Assembly (NCBI RefSeq): GCF_006912135.1
Contig: NZ_VIRS01000001.1
Coordinates: 124,001 to 188,000, forward strand
DNA from: Cryptosporangium phraense
GTDB lineage: Bacteria; Actinomycetota; Actinomycetes; Mycobacteriales; Cryptosporangiaceae
Reading direction: 5' to 3'
Length of the DNA: 64,000 nucleotides
Each line of letters begins with the position of its first letter. Within the stretch, counting starts at the first letter, position 1. A program made the translations under genes and the position numbers. Positions 1 through 8,266 of this stretch are shown here, in pieces. The notes under the pieces were generated by a model. The model did no database searches and was not told where the DNA came from. It saw nothing but the letters and a program-made list of their open reading frames with translations.

Positions 1-51
1 GCGCCGGGTGAGACGCTGATCTTCGTCGTCGACCTCGTCGGCGTGCGCTAG
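1..51 (+). CDS. C-terminal end of FKBP-type peptidyl-prolyl isomerase (partial)
   Basis: Only the last 16 codons are inside the window, ending with TAG at 49-51. The readable tail is APGETLIFVVDLVGVR. A glycine followed by a hydrophobic strand of the type TLIFVVDLxxVR is the usual last beta strand of FKBP-type peptidyl-prolyl cis-trans isomerases, which speed up folding at X-Pro bonds. The rest of the gene lies to the left. The call rests on one short strand, so it is suggestive only. A hairpin that could end transcription follows 23 bases downstream. Confidence 0.5.
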   Translation, partial: APGETLIFVVDLVGVR

Positions 52-74
52 TCAGCGCTAGTCCGAGTGCAGGG

Positions 75-109
75 ACGCCGCCCGGTGGAAGGGGTGCACC
101 GGGCGACGT
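75..109. terminator. Bidirectional terminator-like hairpin
   Basis: GCCCGGTG (80-87) and CACCGGGC (97-104) pair perfectly around a 9-nt loop. One more C-G pair and, after a mismatch, a 3-bp extension follow. It sits between two genes that converge on it. There is no T-run, as is common for actinobacterial hairpin terminators. Confidence 0.55.
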
Positions 110-114
110 CCGGC

Positions 115-762
115 TCAGGGGGCCCCGACCCGGTACGACCGGAGCGGCCGATGCGGGTTCACCGGTAGCGCGACCGGCTCGGCGGCGGCGAGCAGAAGCC
201 GGCCCAGCCCGGGCGCGTTTGCCCAGCTCGTCATCAGATCCCGCAGGTCGGGGTCGCGGAACGCCCCGGCGTCGGTGAGATCGGCGTCGGCGTCCTCGAA
301 CGCGACGAGCACCGGCCAGTTCGGCAGCACGTGGACGGCGAGCAACCCGAACCGCACCGACCAGGGATGCGCCCGGTTCCGCAGCGGCACGGCCAGGACG
401 GGCCACGGATGCCCGGCCGGGTGCCCGGCCGCGCGAGCGGCGTCCACCAGGGCGGCCGCGGTCACGTCGAGCACCTCCCCCGCGCTGGTCGGCCCGACCA
501 GCCGGACGACGATCCGGCCGCGCGCGGAGCAGTCGGACGCGTCCGTACCGACGGCGGCGGGCGTGTTCGTGCCGACGACGGCGGGCGTGTTCGTGCCGAC
601 GACGGCGGCGAGGAGTTCCGCCCGGGCCGCACGGGAGCCGCCGTGGAGCTGGACCCCGCCGGTCGCGGGTTCGGCCAGCGACCGGAGGACGGCTCGGACC
701 TCCTCGTCGGCGGCGATCCGGTGCTCGGTCACGGTCGGCCCGACGTCACTCGGACGGTGCAC
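115..762 (-). CDS. Hypothetical protein resembling a worn-down STAND-type NTPase fragment
   Basis: A 215-residue protein with no clear family assignment. In its last third, a hydrophobic strand VLVAFEDADADL followed by DPDLRDLMTSWANAPG and GRLLLAAAEPVAL resembles the Walker B and sensor region of STAND NTPases that accompany CHAT/TPR proteins in actinobacteria. The front part contains GGSRAARAELLAA where a P-loop might be expected, but GxxxxGK[ST] is absent, so ATP binding is unlikely. Residues around 55-75 carry a tandem VVGTNTPA repeat. It may be a relic or a regulatory paralogue. The ATG at 762 is used; a GTG ten codons further in is also possible. Confidence 0.45.
   Translation of the reverse strand: MHRPSDVGPTVTEHRIAADEEVRAVLRSLAEPATGGVQLHGGSRAARAELLAAVVGTNTPAVVGTNTPAAVGTDASDCSARGRIVVRLVGPTSAGEVLDVTAAALVDAARAAGHPAGHPWPVLAVPLRNRAHPWSVRFGLLAVHVLPNWPVLVAFEDADADLTDAGAFRDPDLRDLMTSWANAPGLGRLLLAAAEPVALPVNPHRPLRSYRVGAP
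557..604. repeat. Two exact 24-bp tandem copies inside a coding region
   Basis: The 24-bp unit beginning GCGGGCGTGTTCGTG occurs at 557-580 and 581-604 with no difference. It keeps frame and encodes VVGTNTPA twice, with a third degenerate copy (AVGTDA) beside it. This is a recent in-frame slippage or duplication. Confidence 0.85.
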
Positions 763-919
763 GGCCCCTCCCCCGGGTGCGGCCGCGTTTCCCCCCGCGG
801 CGCCGCCCCATCATGCGCCCCGGGGCGGGCGTTGGCCTGTCCCCCGACGCAAAGTCCCATGGTTCGGCTGATGGCCCCCTCAGCCGGGCGGCCGATCGCC
901 GGTTCCACGGTAGGCGGAT

Positions 920-2047
920 TCAACGGTAGGCGGGGGCCAGCGGCAGCGGCACGTTCCCCCACGCCCGCCGGGTCGCCGCGTGCGCCTCGGCGGCAAGCGC
1001 CCGGAGCGGCTCCAGGTCGGACGGCATCGACGCCTCGGCGAGCAGGCCGAGCCGGTACTGCAGAATCTGACGCCGGCTCGGCCGCGGACGGCGCGGGTCG
1101 GTCGTCGGCGGGTCCCCGGCCAGCGCCGACGGGAGGAACCACGCGGTCGTGAGCAGCACCCAGGCGACGACGGCCCGGTCGAGCGTCTCGTCGAACTCCG
1201 GCGTCGCGACGGCGGGCAGCGCCGGGGCCAGCGTCGCGCGCCAGCGGTCGAGGGCGCGGCCGGCGACGTCCGGCGGCATCCGCCAGCTGCACCAGCAGCT
1301 CGGCCAGGGCACCCGCAGGTACGCGGCCTGCCAGGCGACCGACCGGAACTCGGCGAACTCGAAGTCGATCAGCACGAGGCCGGCGGGCGTCTCGACGTTG
1401 TTGTCCGGGCAGGCGTCGCCGGGGTCGAGGGCCCGGGCGGTGGGTTCGAAGCGGTCGGCGGCCGTCGCCAGCACGGCCAGCGCGGCCGGGTCGGGCACGA
1501 CGCCGAGCTGCGGCAGGTACGCGGCGAGCTCGGCCGCGGCCTCGGCCAGCAGCTCGGCGCTGGTGTCGAGCGGGGGTGGCCCGAGCGGCGAGAGCGACGC
1601 CAATTCGTCGGCGTAGGCGGATTCGAGGCCCACGGTCGCGGCCTGGAACCGGGCCGTCGCCTCGGCCCAGCCGAGCAGCGCCTCGGTCGCCGCGTCCGGA
1701 TCGGAGCCGGTCAGACGGTCGGCGAGCGACGGCCCCCGGCCGGCGTCGGCCAGGACGAGCACCTCGGGATCGTCGGCGACGGCGAGCAACCGGGGCGCGC
1801 CCGGCACGCCGGAGCGGCTGAGCAGCGTCAACGCGGCCCGTTCGCGGGGTGGGAACACGCCGGTCGGGGTCTTCAGGATGACCGTGCCCGGCTCGCCCGA
1901 CGTTCGGGCCCGGAACACCTGGGCCCGGGAGCTGCCCGACAACCGCTCCGGGCCGGTGATCCGCACCGACCCGAACCGGTCGTGCAGCGCGGCGGCGGCG
2001 GCCGCGATCACCGCGTCCGCAGTGGTATCGGACGGGGAGGGAGGCAC
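920..2047 (-). CDS. Aminoglycoside phosphotransferase (APH)/choline kinase-family protein
   Basis: A 375-residue protein of the APH fold, which transfers phosphate from ATP to small alcohols or antibiotics; the substrate is unknown. The N-lobe has the nucleotide lysine strand GTVILKTPTG and the acidic run EVLVLADAGRGPSL. The catalytic (Brenner) loop reads DPGDACPDNNVETPAG, where the usual HGDxxxxN is weakened to GDACPDNN with D and N kept. The metal-binding IDFEFAEF follows. The GTG at 2047 is chosen because longer versions run into the divergent gene and lose family resemblance. The start lies 78 bp from the divergent rhodanese gene, so the two probably share a promoter region. Confidence 0.75.
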   Translation of the reverse strand: MPPSPSDTTADAVIAAAAAALHDRFGSVRITGPERLSGSSRAQVFRARTSGEPGTVILKTPTGVFPPRERAALTLLSRSGVPGAPRLLAVADDPEVLVLADAGRGPSLADRLTGSDPDAATEALLGWAEATARFQAATVGLESAYADELASLSPLGPPPLDTSAELLAEAAAELAAYLPQLGVVPDPAALAVLATAADRFEPTARALDPGDACPDNNVETPAGLVLIDFEFAEFRSVAWQAAYLRVPWPSCWCSWRMPPDVAGRALDRWRATLAPALPAVATPEFDETLDRAVVAWVLLTTAWFLPSALAGDPPTTDPRRPRPSRRQILQYRLGLLAEASMPSDLEPLRALAAEAHAATRRAWGNVPLPLAPAYR

Positions 2048-2125
2048 GCGGTCAGCCTGCCATCCCTCGGGACACCGAGGCAGTCGGATGGGCAGCATTG
2101 GGCAGAGCGGGACACAATCGGGGTC

Positions 2126-2521
2126 GTGCCCGAGAACCGCGAGAACCACGACAACGAGGAGTTCGCCTGGCGGCTCACCCCGGCGGAGACCGTGTCCGCG
2201 TTCGTGCGTGGTGCGCTGCTGATCGACCTGCGGACGCCGACGGAGCGCGCGTCGCAGGGGCTGTTGCCGGGGGCGATCGTGGTGGACCCGTCCGTGCTGG
2301 AGTGGCGGCTGGTGCCGGGGAGCGGTGGGCACCTGCCCGAGATGACGAGCTACGACGTCGAGATCGTGCTCGTGTCGTGGGACGGATCGTCGTCGAGCGT
2401 GGCGGCCGAGCGCCTGCGTGAGCTCGGGCTCTGGCGGGCGACCGACCTGGCCGGTGGGTTCGAGGCCTGGCGTGCGGCGGAGTTCCCGGTCGGCGGCGAC
2501 GCGACGGCGATCCGCGGGTGA
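2126..2521 (+). CDS. Rhodanese-like domain protein lacking the active-site cysteine
   Basis: A 131-residue single rhodanese domain. The early motif LLIDLRTPTERASQGLLPGA and the late motif DLAGGFEAWRAA are typical. The active-site loop, normally a cysteine followed by xxGxRS, reads VLVSWDGSSSS, so serine replaces the sulfur-carrying cysteine and sulfurtransferase activity is not expected. A binding or structural role is more likely. The start is GTG 2126, placed by the domain boundary. Its stop overlaps the GTG start of the next gene by 4 nt, so the two are probably translationally coupled. Confidence 0.8.
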   Translation: MPENRENHDNEEFAWRLTPAETVSAFVRGALLIDLRTPTERASQGLLPGAIVVDPSVLEWRLVPGSGGHLPEMTSYDVEIVLVSWDGSSSSVAAERLRELGLWRATDLAGGFEAWRAAEFPVGGDATAIRG

Positions 2522-3435
2522 TCCTCCCGGCCGACCTGGTGCGGAACGTCGAGGGGACGTGGGGCGAGGACGGACGCCGGTGGCTCGCCGAGCTGCCGTC
2601 GCTCGTGGACGCCGTGGCGGCGCAATGGGAACTGACCGTCGGCGAGCCGTTCGCGTTGTCGTTCAACTGGGTCGCGCGGGCGGTCGACGCGTCGGGGACG
2701 CCGGTCGTCCTGAAGCTGGGGCCGGTGTCGGGCGCGCACCTGGGGCCGGAGGCGGCCGCGCTCCGGGCGTTCGACGGGCGCGGGGCCGTGCGGCTGCTGG
2801 CCGCGGACGCGGCCCGGGGCGCCCTGCTGCTCGAGCGGGCCACTCCGGGCACGCGCCTGCGCGAGATGGTGACCGCGGGCCGTGACACCGAGGCGACCGA
2901 GATCCTGGTGCTCGTCGCGAACTCGCTGCACGACGCCGCCCCCGACCCCGCGCTCCCGGACGTCTCGACGCTCGGGGTCGCGTTCTCGCAGTACGAGCGG
3001 GCTTTCGGGGACGCCGGGCCGCTGCCGCTCGCTCTCGTTCGGCGGGCCGGTGCGCTCTTCGCCGAGCTGTGCGGCTCGGCCCCGCGCCGGGTCGTGCTGC
3101 ACGGGGACCTGCACCACGACAACGTGCTGCGCTCCGACAGCGTGCTGCGCTCCGGCGACGGCTGGCTGGCGATCGACCCGCACGGCTACGTCGGCGACCC
3201 CGGCTTCGAGGCCGGCGCGATGCTCTACAACCCCGACCCCGACCGGGCCGACGACGCGTTGCTGGCCGCGGTGCCGCGTCGGATCGAGCAACTCGCCGAC
3301 GGGCTGGGTGTTCCGCTGGACCGGCTCACCGACTGGGGATTCGCGGTCGCGATGCTGTCCGCGGTGTGGGACACCGAGGGCGACCCGGGGCCGCCCGGCC
3401 GGGCGCTGGACGTCGCGCGGCTGCTACTCCGCTAG
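2518..3435 (+). CDS. Streptomycin 6-kinase/hydroxyurea kinase-family phosphotransferase (APH(6)-like)
   Basis: A 305-residue kinase matching the APH(6)/hydroxyurea-resistance family. These cytoplasmic enzymes phosphorylate aminoglycosides or related small molecules. The ATP-binding lysine strand is TPVVLKLG, the catalytic loop is VLHGDLHHDNVL and the metal loop is AIDPHGYVGDPGFEAG. The last of these is a strong family signature. The GTG start at 2518 overlaps the rhodanese stop (GTGA). The 3' end overlaps the convergent winged-helix gene by 12 nt. Resistance to streptomycin-like compounds is possible but not shown. Confidence 0.85.
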   Translation: MILPADLVRNVEGTWGEDGRRWLAELPSLVDAVAAQWELTVGEPFALSFNWVARAVDASGTPVVLKLGPVSGAHLGPEAAALRAFDGRGAVRLLAADAARGALLLERATPGTRLREMVTAGRDTEATEILVLVANSLHDAAPDPALPDVSTLGVAFSQYERAFGDAGPLPLALVRRAGALFAELCGSAPRRVVLHGDLHHDNVLRSDSVLRSGDGWLAIDPHGYVGDPGFEAGAMLYNPDPDRADDALLAAVPRRIEQLADGLGVPLDRLTDWGFAVAMLSAVWDTEGDPGPPGRALDVARLLLR

Positions 3436-4602
3436 CTCCCGCTCGGTCGGCGTCCGGAACCGTGGGATCACCCGGACGCCATCCGCGTCGGCGAACCACC
3501 GTTCCAGCCGTTCGGCCTCCGCGTAGACGCGGGCCCGGGCGTCGGCGCCGACGTCCTCGAACAACCGCACCGCGATCGAACCGTCGGCGCGCTGGGCCCA
3601 GCCACCCACGATCCGCCCGTCGGACCAGACCGTCGGGCCGGCGTTGCCCGCGCGGTCGAACAGCCGCGGGCCGTACTCGCCCAGATACCAGTCGCGCTGG
3701 GCCCAGCCCATCGTCGTCGGGTCGAGCGCGGGCAGGAACGCCACCCAGGGCCCGGGATCGGCGGTCGGCTCGAGGTCGTCGGGGAGCGCGACGCCGGTGC
3801 CGCCGGACAGCGCGACCTCGACCGCACCCAGGTCGGCGAGCGCCCGTTTGACGTGCGCGCCGGTCCAGCCGGTCCACCACTGCAGGTCGGCCGGGTGGGC
3901 GGGGCCGTAGGCGCGCAGCCAGGCCGACGCGAGCCGGGCCCGGGCGTCGGTCTCGGACGGACGGTCGAGCGGAACCGGGAGCCACTGCTCGGCCAGCGCC
4001 CACTGGTAACGCTGGGAGACCCAGGAGCCGGACGGGCGCCCGCGGACGATGCGTCCCTCGGCGCCGAGCACGGTGAGGACCCGGCTCGTGATCGCGGTCC
4101 TGGCCTCGTACGGTTTGCCCGGGGCCAGGTGCAGCGTCGTGCGCAGCCGGGGCTCGTCGGCCGCCAGCTCGACCGCCGTCGCGGTGCCGCCGCGGGCCGC
4201 GAGCGCGTCGAGCGTGCACCGGTCGACGTCGGCCAGCCAGCGTTCGGTGTCGTCGATGCCGGCCTCGCGCAGATGCTTGACCAGCAGCCGCCGCTGCGCC
4301 CCGGCCACGCGCTCCATCGTGGACGCTTCGACGACCGGCAGCAGCGGGCTCGGGACGACGAACATCGTCCGGCGCATGCCGAGCATCCGGACCAGCGTGC
4401 GCTGCTCGTAGAGCGCGTCCTCCAGCGCGGACGGGAGGCTGTCGGCAACGCGGGCGCGGACGGAGAGGAACACGGTCGCGGGGTCGGTCGCGTGGAGCGC
4501 GACGACGCATTCGGCCGCTGAGACGGGGTCGGTCGCGCACATCTGCCGCGCCCCGATGCGCCGCCGCCGCTCCGAATCCGAGAATTCCCGCACCCCGAGC
4601 AT
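3424..4602 (-). CDS. Winged-helix DNA-binding domain protein (HTH_42, YcaQ-like)
   Basis: A 392-residue protein of the HTH_42 family. Some members (YcaQ/AlkX) are DNA glycosylases acting on alkylated or cross-linked bases. Family marks are RMLGMRRTMFVVP near residue 70, GTATAVELA in a winged-helix unit, and a late LPALDPTTMGWAQRDWYLG segment. The C-terminal part has SDGRIVGGWAQR and ends in an acidic/arginine helix. ATG 4602 gives the family's usual N-terminus; the codon at the apparent upstream valine is GTA and cannot start translation. It is a single gene between a converging kinase and the downstream P450. Confidence 0.8.
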   Translation of the reverse strand: MLGVREFSDSERRRRIGARQMCATDPVSAAECVVALHATDPATVFLSVRARVADSLPSALEDALYEQRTLVRMLGMRRTMFVVPSPLLPVVEASTMERVAGAQRRLLVKHLREAGIDDTERWLADVDRCTLDALAARGGTATAVELAADEPRLRTTLHLAPGKPYEARTAITSRVLTVLGAEGRIVRGRPSGSWVSQRYQWALAEQWLPVPLDRPSETDARARLASAWLRAYGPAHPADLQWWTGWTGAHVKRALADLGAVEVALSGGTGVALPDDLEPTADPGPWVAFLPALDPTTMGWAQRDWYLGEYGPRLFDRAGNAGPTVWSDGRIVGGWAQRADGSIAVRLFEDVGADARARVYAEAERLERWFADADGVRVIPRFRTPTERELAE

Positions 4603-4692
4603 CCTGCCCTGCCGTTCCGATACCGGCGCCCCGGCCTCCTCGGGCACCCGCGGCCCGGGCCGCGAGCAACCCACCGCGTCAGGTCCTCGGCG

Positions 4693-5982
4693 TCAGCGGG
4701 GCAGTACCCGGAAGCGGGTTCCGACGTGGTCGAACGTTCCCGGCAGCGGGTCCGGGTACGGCCTCGTCGTCAGCGCGAACGCGTGCCCCCGCAGGAGCGT
4801 CTCGAGCATCGTGCTCGTCGTGAACAGCACCAGATTACGGCCCGGGCACTCGGCCGGACCGGCGCTGAACGGCAGCATCGACCAGCTCTCCGCCGCCCGC
4901 CCGTCCAGCCACGCCTCGGGCGTGAACCGGTGCGCCCACTCCACCTGACTCTCGTCCCTGGCGAAGAACGGCGTGTAGATCACGACCAGCTCCCCGTCGG
5001 CGAGCTTGTGGTCGACCCGGCCGGCGACCGGGCGATCGTCGGCCCCGAACGGCGGCGCCACGTAGTCGCGCAGGATCGCCGGCGTCGTCGGCCACAGCCG
5101 GATCGCCTCCTGCACGCACGCCTGGAGGTAGGGCAGGTCCCGCCCATGCCCCGGACGCGACGACAACAGCGCCAGCACCCGGTAGGTGGCGATCCCGGCC
5201 GCGTCGAACGCGAACAGCCACTGCGGGAGCTGCCCGACGCCCTCCGGCCCGGCCAGCGACGCCAGGCTGCCGGGCTCGGCGCGGTCGACGTACGCGCGCA
5301 CCCGGTCCAGGAAGTCGGCCCGCACCCGGGGCCGCGCCGGGTGGAACGGTCCCCAGTTGGCGTCCCGGCGCAACCGCGCCAGCAGGTCCGTCGTCTCGAA
5401 GTCCTCGCGGGCCGAGTCGCCGAGGACGATCCGCCGCACCATCCGCCACCAGCCGGCCGCGAACCGGTCCCAATCGAGCACGCCGCTGACGGCCAGCGCG
5501 GCGCCCTCCTCCCGGATGACGGCCCGCATCGCGTCCGCATGACGGTGGTGCGGCCGGGAGGCGTCGAGAACCTCCTCGTTGAGGGCCCGCTTCGCGGGCC
5601 GTTCCCCGGCCGGGGAGATCAGCACCCCGCCGGGCTCGAAGCGCGAGAGCGCGGCGCGTTTCTCGGCCGCGGCCGGGGTGAAGGCCGTGGTCGAGGACAG
5701 CACGGTCCGGACGTCGGACGGGGACAGCAGGAGCGTCACGCGCCGGAACGGGGTCCGCAGGCGCAGTGGACGGTCACCGTAGCGGGCCCGTAGGCGCTGC
5801 AGTTGCCGGACGCCGTGCCGGTCGGCGTCGATGCGGGCGGCCAGCCGGACCGCCCACGGCCGCCGCTGGATCACCCCGATCGCGATCGTCGCGGCGAGCG
5901 GGACGGCCAGCGCGCGGACGGTGTCGGCCAGCGACGCCTGCTCGGTGCGGCGGAGCGACCTGCGCGTCAGGAACGACGTCAT
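4693..5982 (-). CDS. Cytochrome P450
   Basis: A 429-residue heme monooxygenase. The heme loop is PFSAGPAECPGRN with the thiolate ligand at C379. The K-helix ExxR motif is in QEAIRLWP. The I-helix oxygen-activation region FAFDAAGIATYR is weak: the usual A/G-G-x-D/E-T-T is not kept. The first 45 residues include a hydrophobic patch (VRALAVPLAATIAIGVI) that could be a membrane anchor, which is unusual for bacterial P450s. No ferredoxin or reductase gene is adjacent, so the electron donor must be elsewhere. The substrate is unknown. Confidence 0.85.
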   Translation of the reverse strand: MTSFLTRRSLRRTEQASLADTVRALAVPLAATIAIGVIQRRPWAVRLAARIDADRHGVRQLQRLRARYGDRPLRLRTPFRRVTLLLSPSDVRTVLSSTTAFTPAAAEKRAALSRFEPGGVLISPAGERPAKRALNEEVLDASRPHHRHADAMRAVIREEGAALAVSGVLDWDRFAAGWWRMVRRIVLGDSAREDFETTDLLARLRRDANWGPFHPARPRVRADFLDRVRAYVDRAEPGSLASLAGPEGVGQLPQWLFAFDAAGIATYRVLALLSSRPGHGRDLPYLQACVQEAIRLWPTTPAILRDYVAPPFGADDRPVAGRVDHKLADGELVVIYTPFFARDESQVEWAHRFTPEAWLDGRAAESWSMLPFSAGPAECPGRNLVLFTTSTMLETLLRGHAFALTTRPYPDPLPGTFDHVGTRFRVLPR

Positions 5983-6052
5983 CGCGGTTCCTCCTCGGTT
6001 CGCGTTCGACGACGGTTCCTCCCGGCGAGGTCATTAAACGCGACAAACCGCC

Positions 6053-6646
6053 CTATCGCGATCCGCCGCGCCCGTTGTAGACGAGCGCCTGCGTGCCGCC
6101 GTAGTCGGCGAACACCGCGAGCGCCTCGTTCCGCAGCACGTCCTGCACCACCTCGATCCCGCGCGCCGCGAGCTGGGCGTCCCAGTCGTCGCGCACCGGG
6201 CCCTCGTCGAAGCCGGTGAGCTGCTCCAGCTCGGGCCCTGACCCGGCGACGACCAACCGGGTCACGCCCGACCACAGCACCGCGCCGTAGCACATCGCGC
6301 ACGGGCGCCAGTTGACGACGAGCTCGTGGGCCGGGCCGCCGGCCGCGCCCAGGTCCCAGGCCGAGGCGGCCACCTGGGCCAACGAGAGCGCCACGACCTC
6401 GGCGTGCATCGACGACAGCCCGCTGGAGAGCACGACGTTCACCCCGACCGACACGATCCGGCCGGTGGCCCGCTCGGCCACCACCGCGGCGAACGGGCCG
6501 CCGTTGCCCTCGACGTGATTGCGGGCGGCCAGCCGGTGGACGAGCGCCATGCGCTCGGCGTCCGAATGGGTCTGGGCGGGAACCTCGGCCAGTTCGGCGC
6601 TGACCCAGTCCGGCAGGGCGGCACCGAAGTGCGTTTCGACCTTCAT
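6053..6646 (-). CDS. Zinc-dependent nucleoside/cytidine-type deaminase
   Basis: A 197-residue member of the cytidine/deoxycytidylate deaminase superfamily. The zinc ligands are in MHAE (H81, catalytic E83) and PCAMC (C116, C119). The arrangement and the following YGAVLWSGVTRLVV strand resemble guanine deaminase or small-nucleoside deaminases more than tRNA deaminase TadA. These cytosolic enzymes hydrolyse an exocyclic amine in base salvage. It stands alone between the P450 and methyltransferase genes on the same strand, with 51-70 nt gaps. The exact base is not determined. Confidence 0.8.
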   Translation of the reverse strand: MKVETHFGAALPDWVSAELAEVPAQTHSDAERMALVHRLAARNHVEGNGGPFAAVVAERATGRIVSVGVNVVLSSGLSSMHAEVVALSLAQVAASAWDLGAAGGPAHELVVNWRPCAMCYGAVLWSGVTRLVVAGSGPELEQLTGFDEGPVRDDWDAQLAARGIEVVQDVLRNEALAVFADYGGTQALVYNGRGGSR

Positions 6647-6697
6647 TCGCCGATTGAACCGCCCGCGGGAACGGTCCGGCGGGTGCGAAACCAGGAT

Positions 6698-7483
6698 TTA
6701 GCAGACGGTCGCGGTGGAGAGGAGGTACTCCCACTCCATCGCGCCACCGGTGAGCCAGCGGTCGCCGAGCTCGTCCAGCGCGCGCCGGAGCTCGTCCGGC
6801 CGGTCGGTCCCGCGCAGGGCGACGATCGTCGGCCCGTACACCGTCGTGAAGTACTCCCGGAACGATGCCCCGGTGGCGAACGCGTCGACGCGCACGGTCC
6901 GGCGTTCGGCGGTCAGGTCGGTGACCCGGTCGCCGAACAGCTCGGCGACGTGCGACGGCGAGCCCCACAGCGGCGCCGGCGAGACCCCCGGCGGAGGCGG
7001 CGGCACGAACGGCTTCAGCGTCGCGAACAGCTGCCCGATGAACCCCTCCGGGGTCCAGCTGATCAGCCCGATCGTCCCGCCCGGCCGGGCGACCCGCACC
7101 AGCTCGTCGGCCGCCGCCCGGTGGTGTGGCGCGAACATCACGCCGACGCAGGAGACGACCACGTCGAACGCGTCGGACTCGAACGGCAGGTCCTCGGCGT
7201 CGGCCTCGCGCCAGTCGAGGGTCGCGCCGCGCTCGGCGGCGAGCTTCTCCCCGGCGGCGAGCAGCGACGGCGTGAGGTCGCTGGCGACGACGTCGGCGCC
7301 GGTCAGCGCGGCCGGGATCGCCACGTTGCCGGTGCCGGCGGCGACGTCGAGCACGCGCTGCCCGGGTCTGATCCGGCACGCCTCGACGAGCACGGGTCCG
7401 AGGGAGGGAATGAGGTCCGCGGCGACGGCCGGGTAGTCGCCGAGGGCCCAGAGTGCACGATGTTTCTGCTTGAGTTCATCCAT
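6698..7483 (-). CDS. Class I SAM-dependent methyltransferase
   Basis: A 261-residue Methyltransf_11-type enzyme. Motif I is VLDVAAGTGNVAI near residue 45, the acidic end of strand 2 is VVASDLTPS, motif II/III lie in DAEDLPFESDAFDVVVSCVGVMF, and LVRVARPGGTIGLISW is the usual post-motif strand. The acceptor substrate is unknown. It is divergent from the HxlR regulator with only 60 bp between starts, and an inverted repeat lies there, so it is probably the regulator's target. Confidence 0.85.
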   Translation of the reverse strand: MDELKQKHRALWALGDYPAVAADLIPSLGPVLVEACRIRPGQRVLDVAAGTGNVAIPAALTGADVVASDLTPSLLAAGEKLAAERGATLDWREADAEDLPFESDAFDVVVSCVGVMFAPHHRAAADELVRVARPGGTIGLISWTPEGFIGQLFATLKPFVPPPPPGVSPAPLWGSPSHVAELFGDRVTDLTAERRTVRVDAFATGASFREYFTTVYGPTIVALRGTDRPDELRRALDELGDRWLTGGAMEWEYLLSTATVC

Positions 7484-7519
7484 GCTCCCGACGGTAGGAA
7501 AATCGCCGGGCCGGCCCTA

Positions 7520-7534
7520 GTACACGATCTGTAC
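7520..7534. promoter_or_regulatory. Inverted repeat, probable HxlR operator
   Basis: GTACACGATCTGTAC has perfect 5-bp arms (GTACA and TGTAC) around a 5-nt centre. It is 9 nt before the HxlR start codon and 36 nt from the divergent methyltransferase start, where a dimeric winged-helix regulator could control both. Confidence 0.55.
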
Positions 7535-7543
7535 CGTCGAGTC

Positions 7544-8230
7544 ATGGGTGCCTCGTACCACCAGTTCTGCCCGGTCGCCAAGACCATGGAGCTGCTCGAC
7601 GAACGCTGGACGCTGCTCGTCGTCCGGGAGCTCGTGGCCGGCAGCCGGCACTTCAACGACCTGCGCCGCGGGCTCCCCCGCATCTCGCCGACCCTGCTGT
7701 CCAAACGCCTGCAGCACCTGACTGCGGCCGGGATCGTCGAGCGGCGCCCCAGCGACCGCGACGTCCAGTACGTGCTCACGCCGGCCGGCGAGGAGCTGGC
7801 GCCGATCGTCCAGGCGCTCGGCGCGTGGGGCGTCCGCTGGATCGGCGAGCTCGGCGACCGCGACCTGGACCCCAAGCTGCTGCTCTGGGACTGGCACCGG
7901 AACGTCGATCTGAGCGCGGTCCCGGCCGGGCGCACGGTCGTCGGCTTCCGCTTCCCCACCGCGCCGGCCCGCCGCCGCGACTGGTGGCTCGTCCTCACGC
8001 CGGCCGAGGCCGACGTCTGCGACGCCGACCCCGGCTACGACGTCGCCGTCCAGGTCACCGCCGACCTGCGCCGGCTGATCGACGTCTGGCGCGGCGACGT
8101 CACCTGGTCGGACGCGATGCGGGCGGGCGACGTCGAGCTGACCGGGCCGGCGGCGCTGCGCCGGGCCGTGCCGGACTGGTTCCGCCCCAGCGCGTTCGCG
8201 GCGGTTCCGCGCGTCAGTTCGGCCGACTAG
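7544..8230 (+). CDS. HxlR-family transcriptional regulator with C-terminal SCP2-like domain
   Basis: A 228-residue protein. Residues 1-110 are an HxlR winged helix with the family's CPVAKTMELLDERWTLLVVREL opening, LPRISPTLLSKRLQHL recognition region and DVQYVLTPAGEEL wing. The cysteine near residue 8 could sense electrophiles or redox state, as in other HxlR proteins. Residues 120-228 resemble the sterol-carrier-like effector domain seen in long HxlR regulators. ATG 7544 fits the domain start. It probably regulates the divergent methyltransferase and itself through the repeat at 7520-7534. Confidence 0.85.
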   Translation: MGASYHQFCPVAKTMELLDERWTLLVVRELVAGSRHFNDLRRGLPRISPTLLSKRLQHLTAAGIVERRPSDRDVQYVLTPAGEELAPIVQALGAWGVRWIGELGDRDLDPKLLLWDWHRNVDLSAVPAGRTVVGFRFPTAPARRRDWWLVLTPAEADVCDADPGYDVAVQVTADLRRLIDVWRGDVTWSDAMRAGDVELTGPAALRRAVPDWFRPSAFAAVPRVSSAD

Positions 8231-8266
8231 CCACGCGTTCCCGGCCGGACCTGCCACTGTGGCCCG

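Noticed and set aside
729-1292. Minus-strand frame overlapping the first APH gene
   Set aside because: Low-complexity R/A/P/G translation in a shifted frame; no start or family support.
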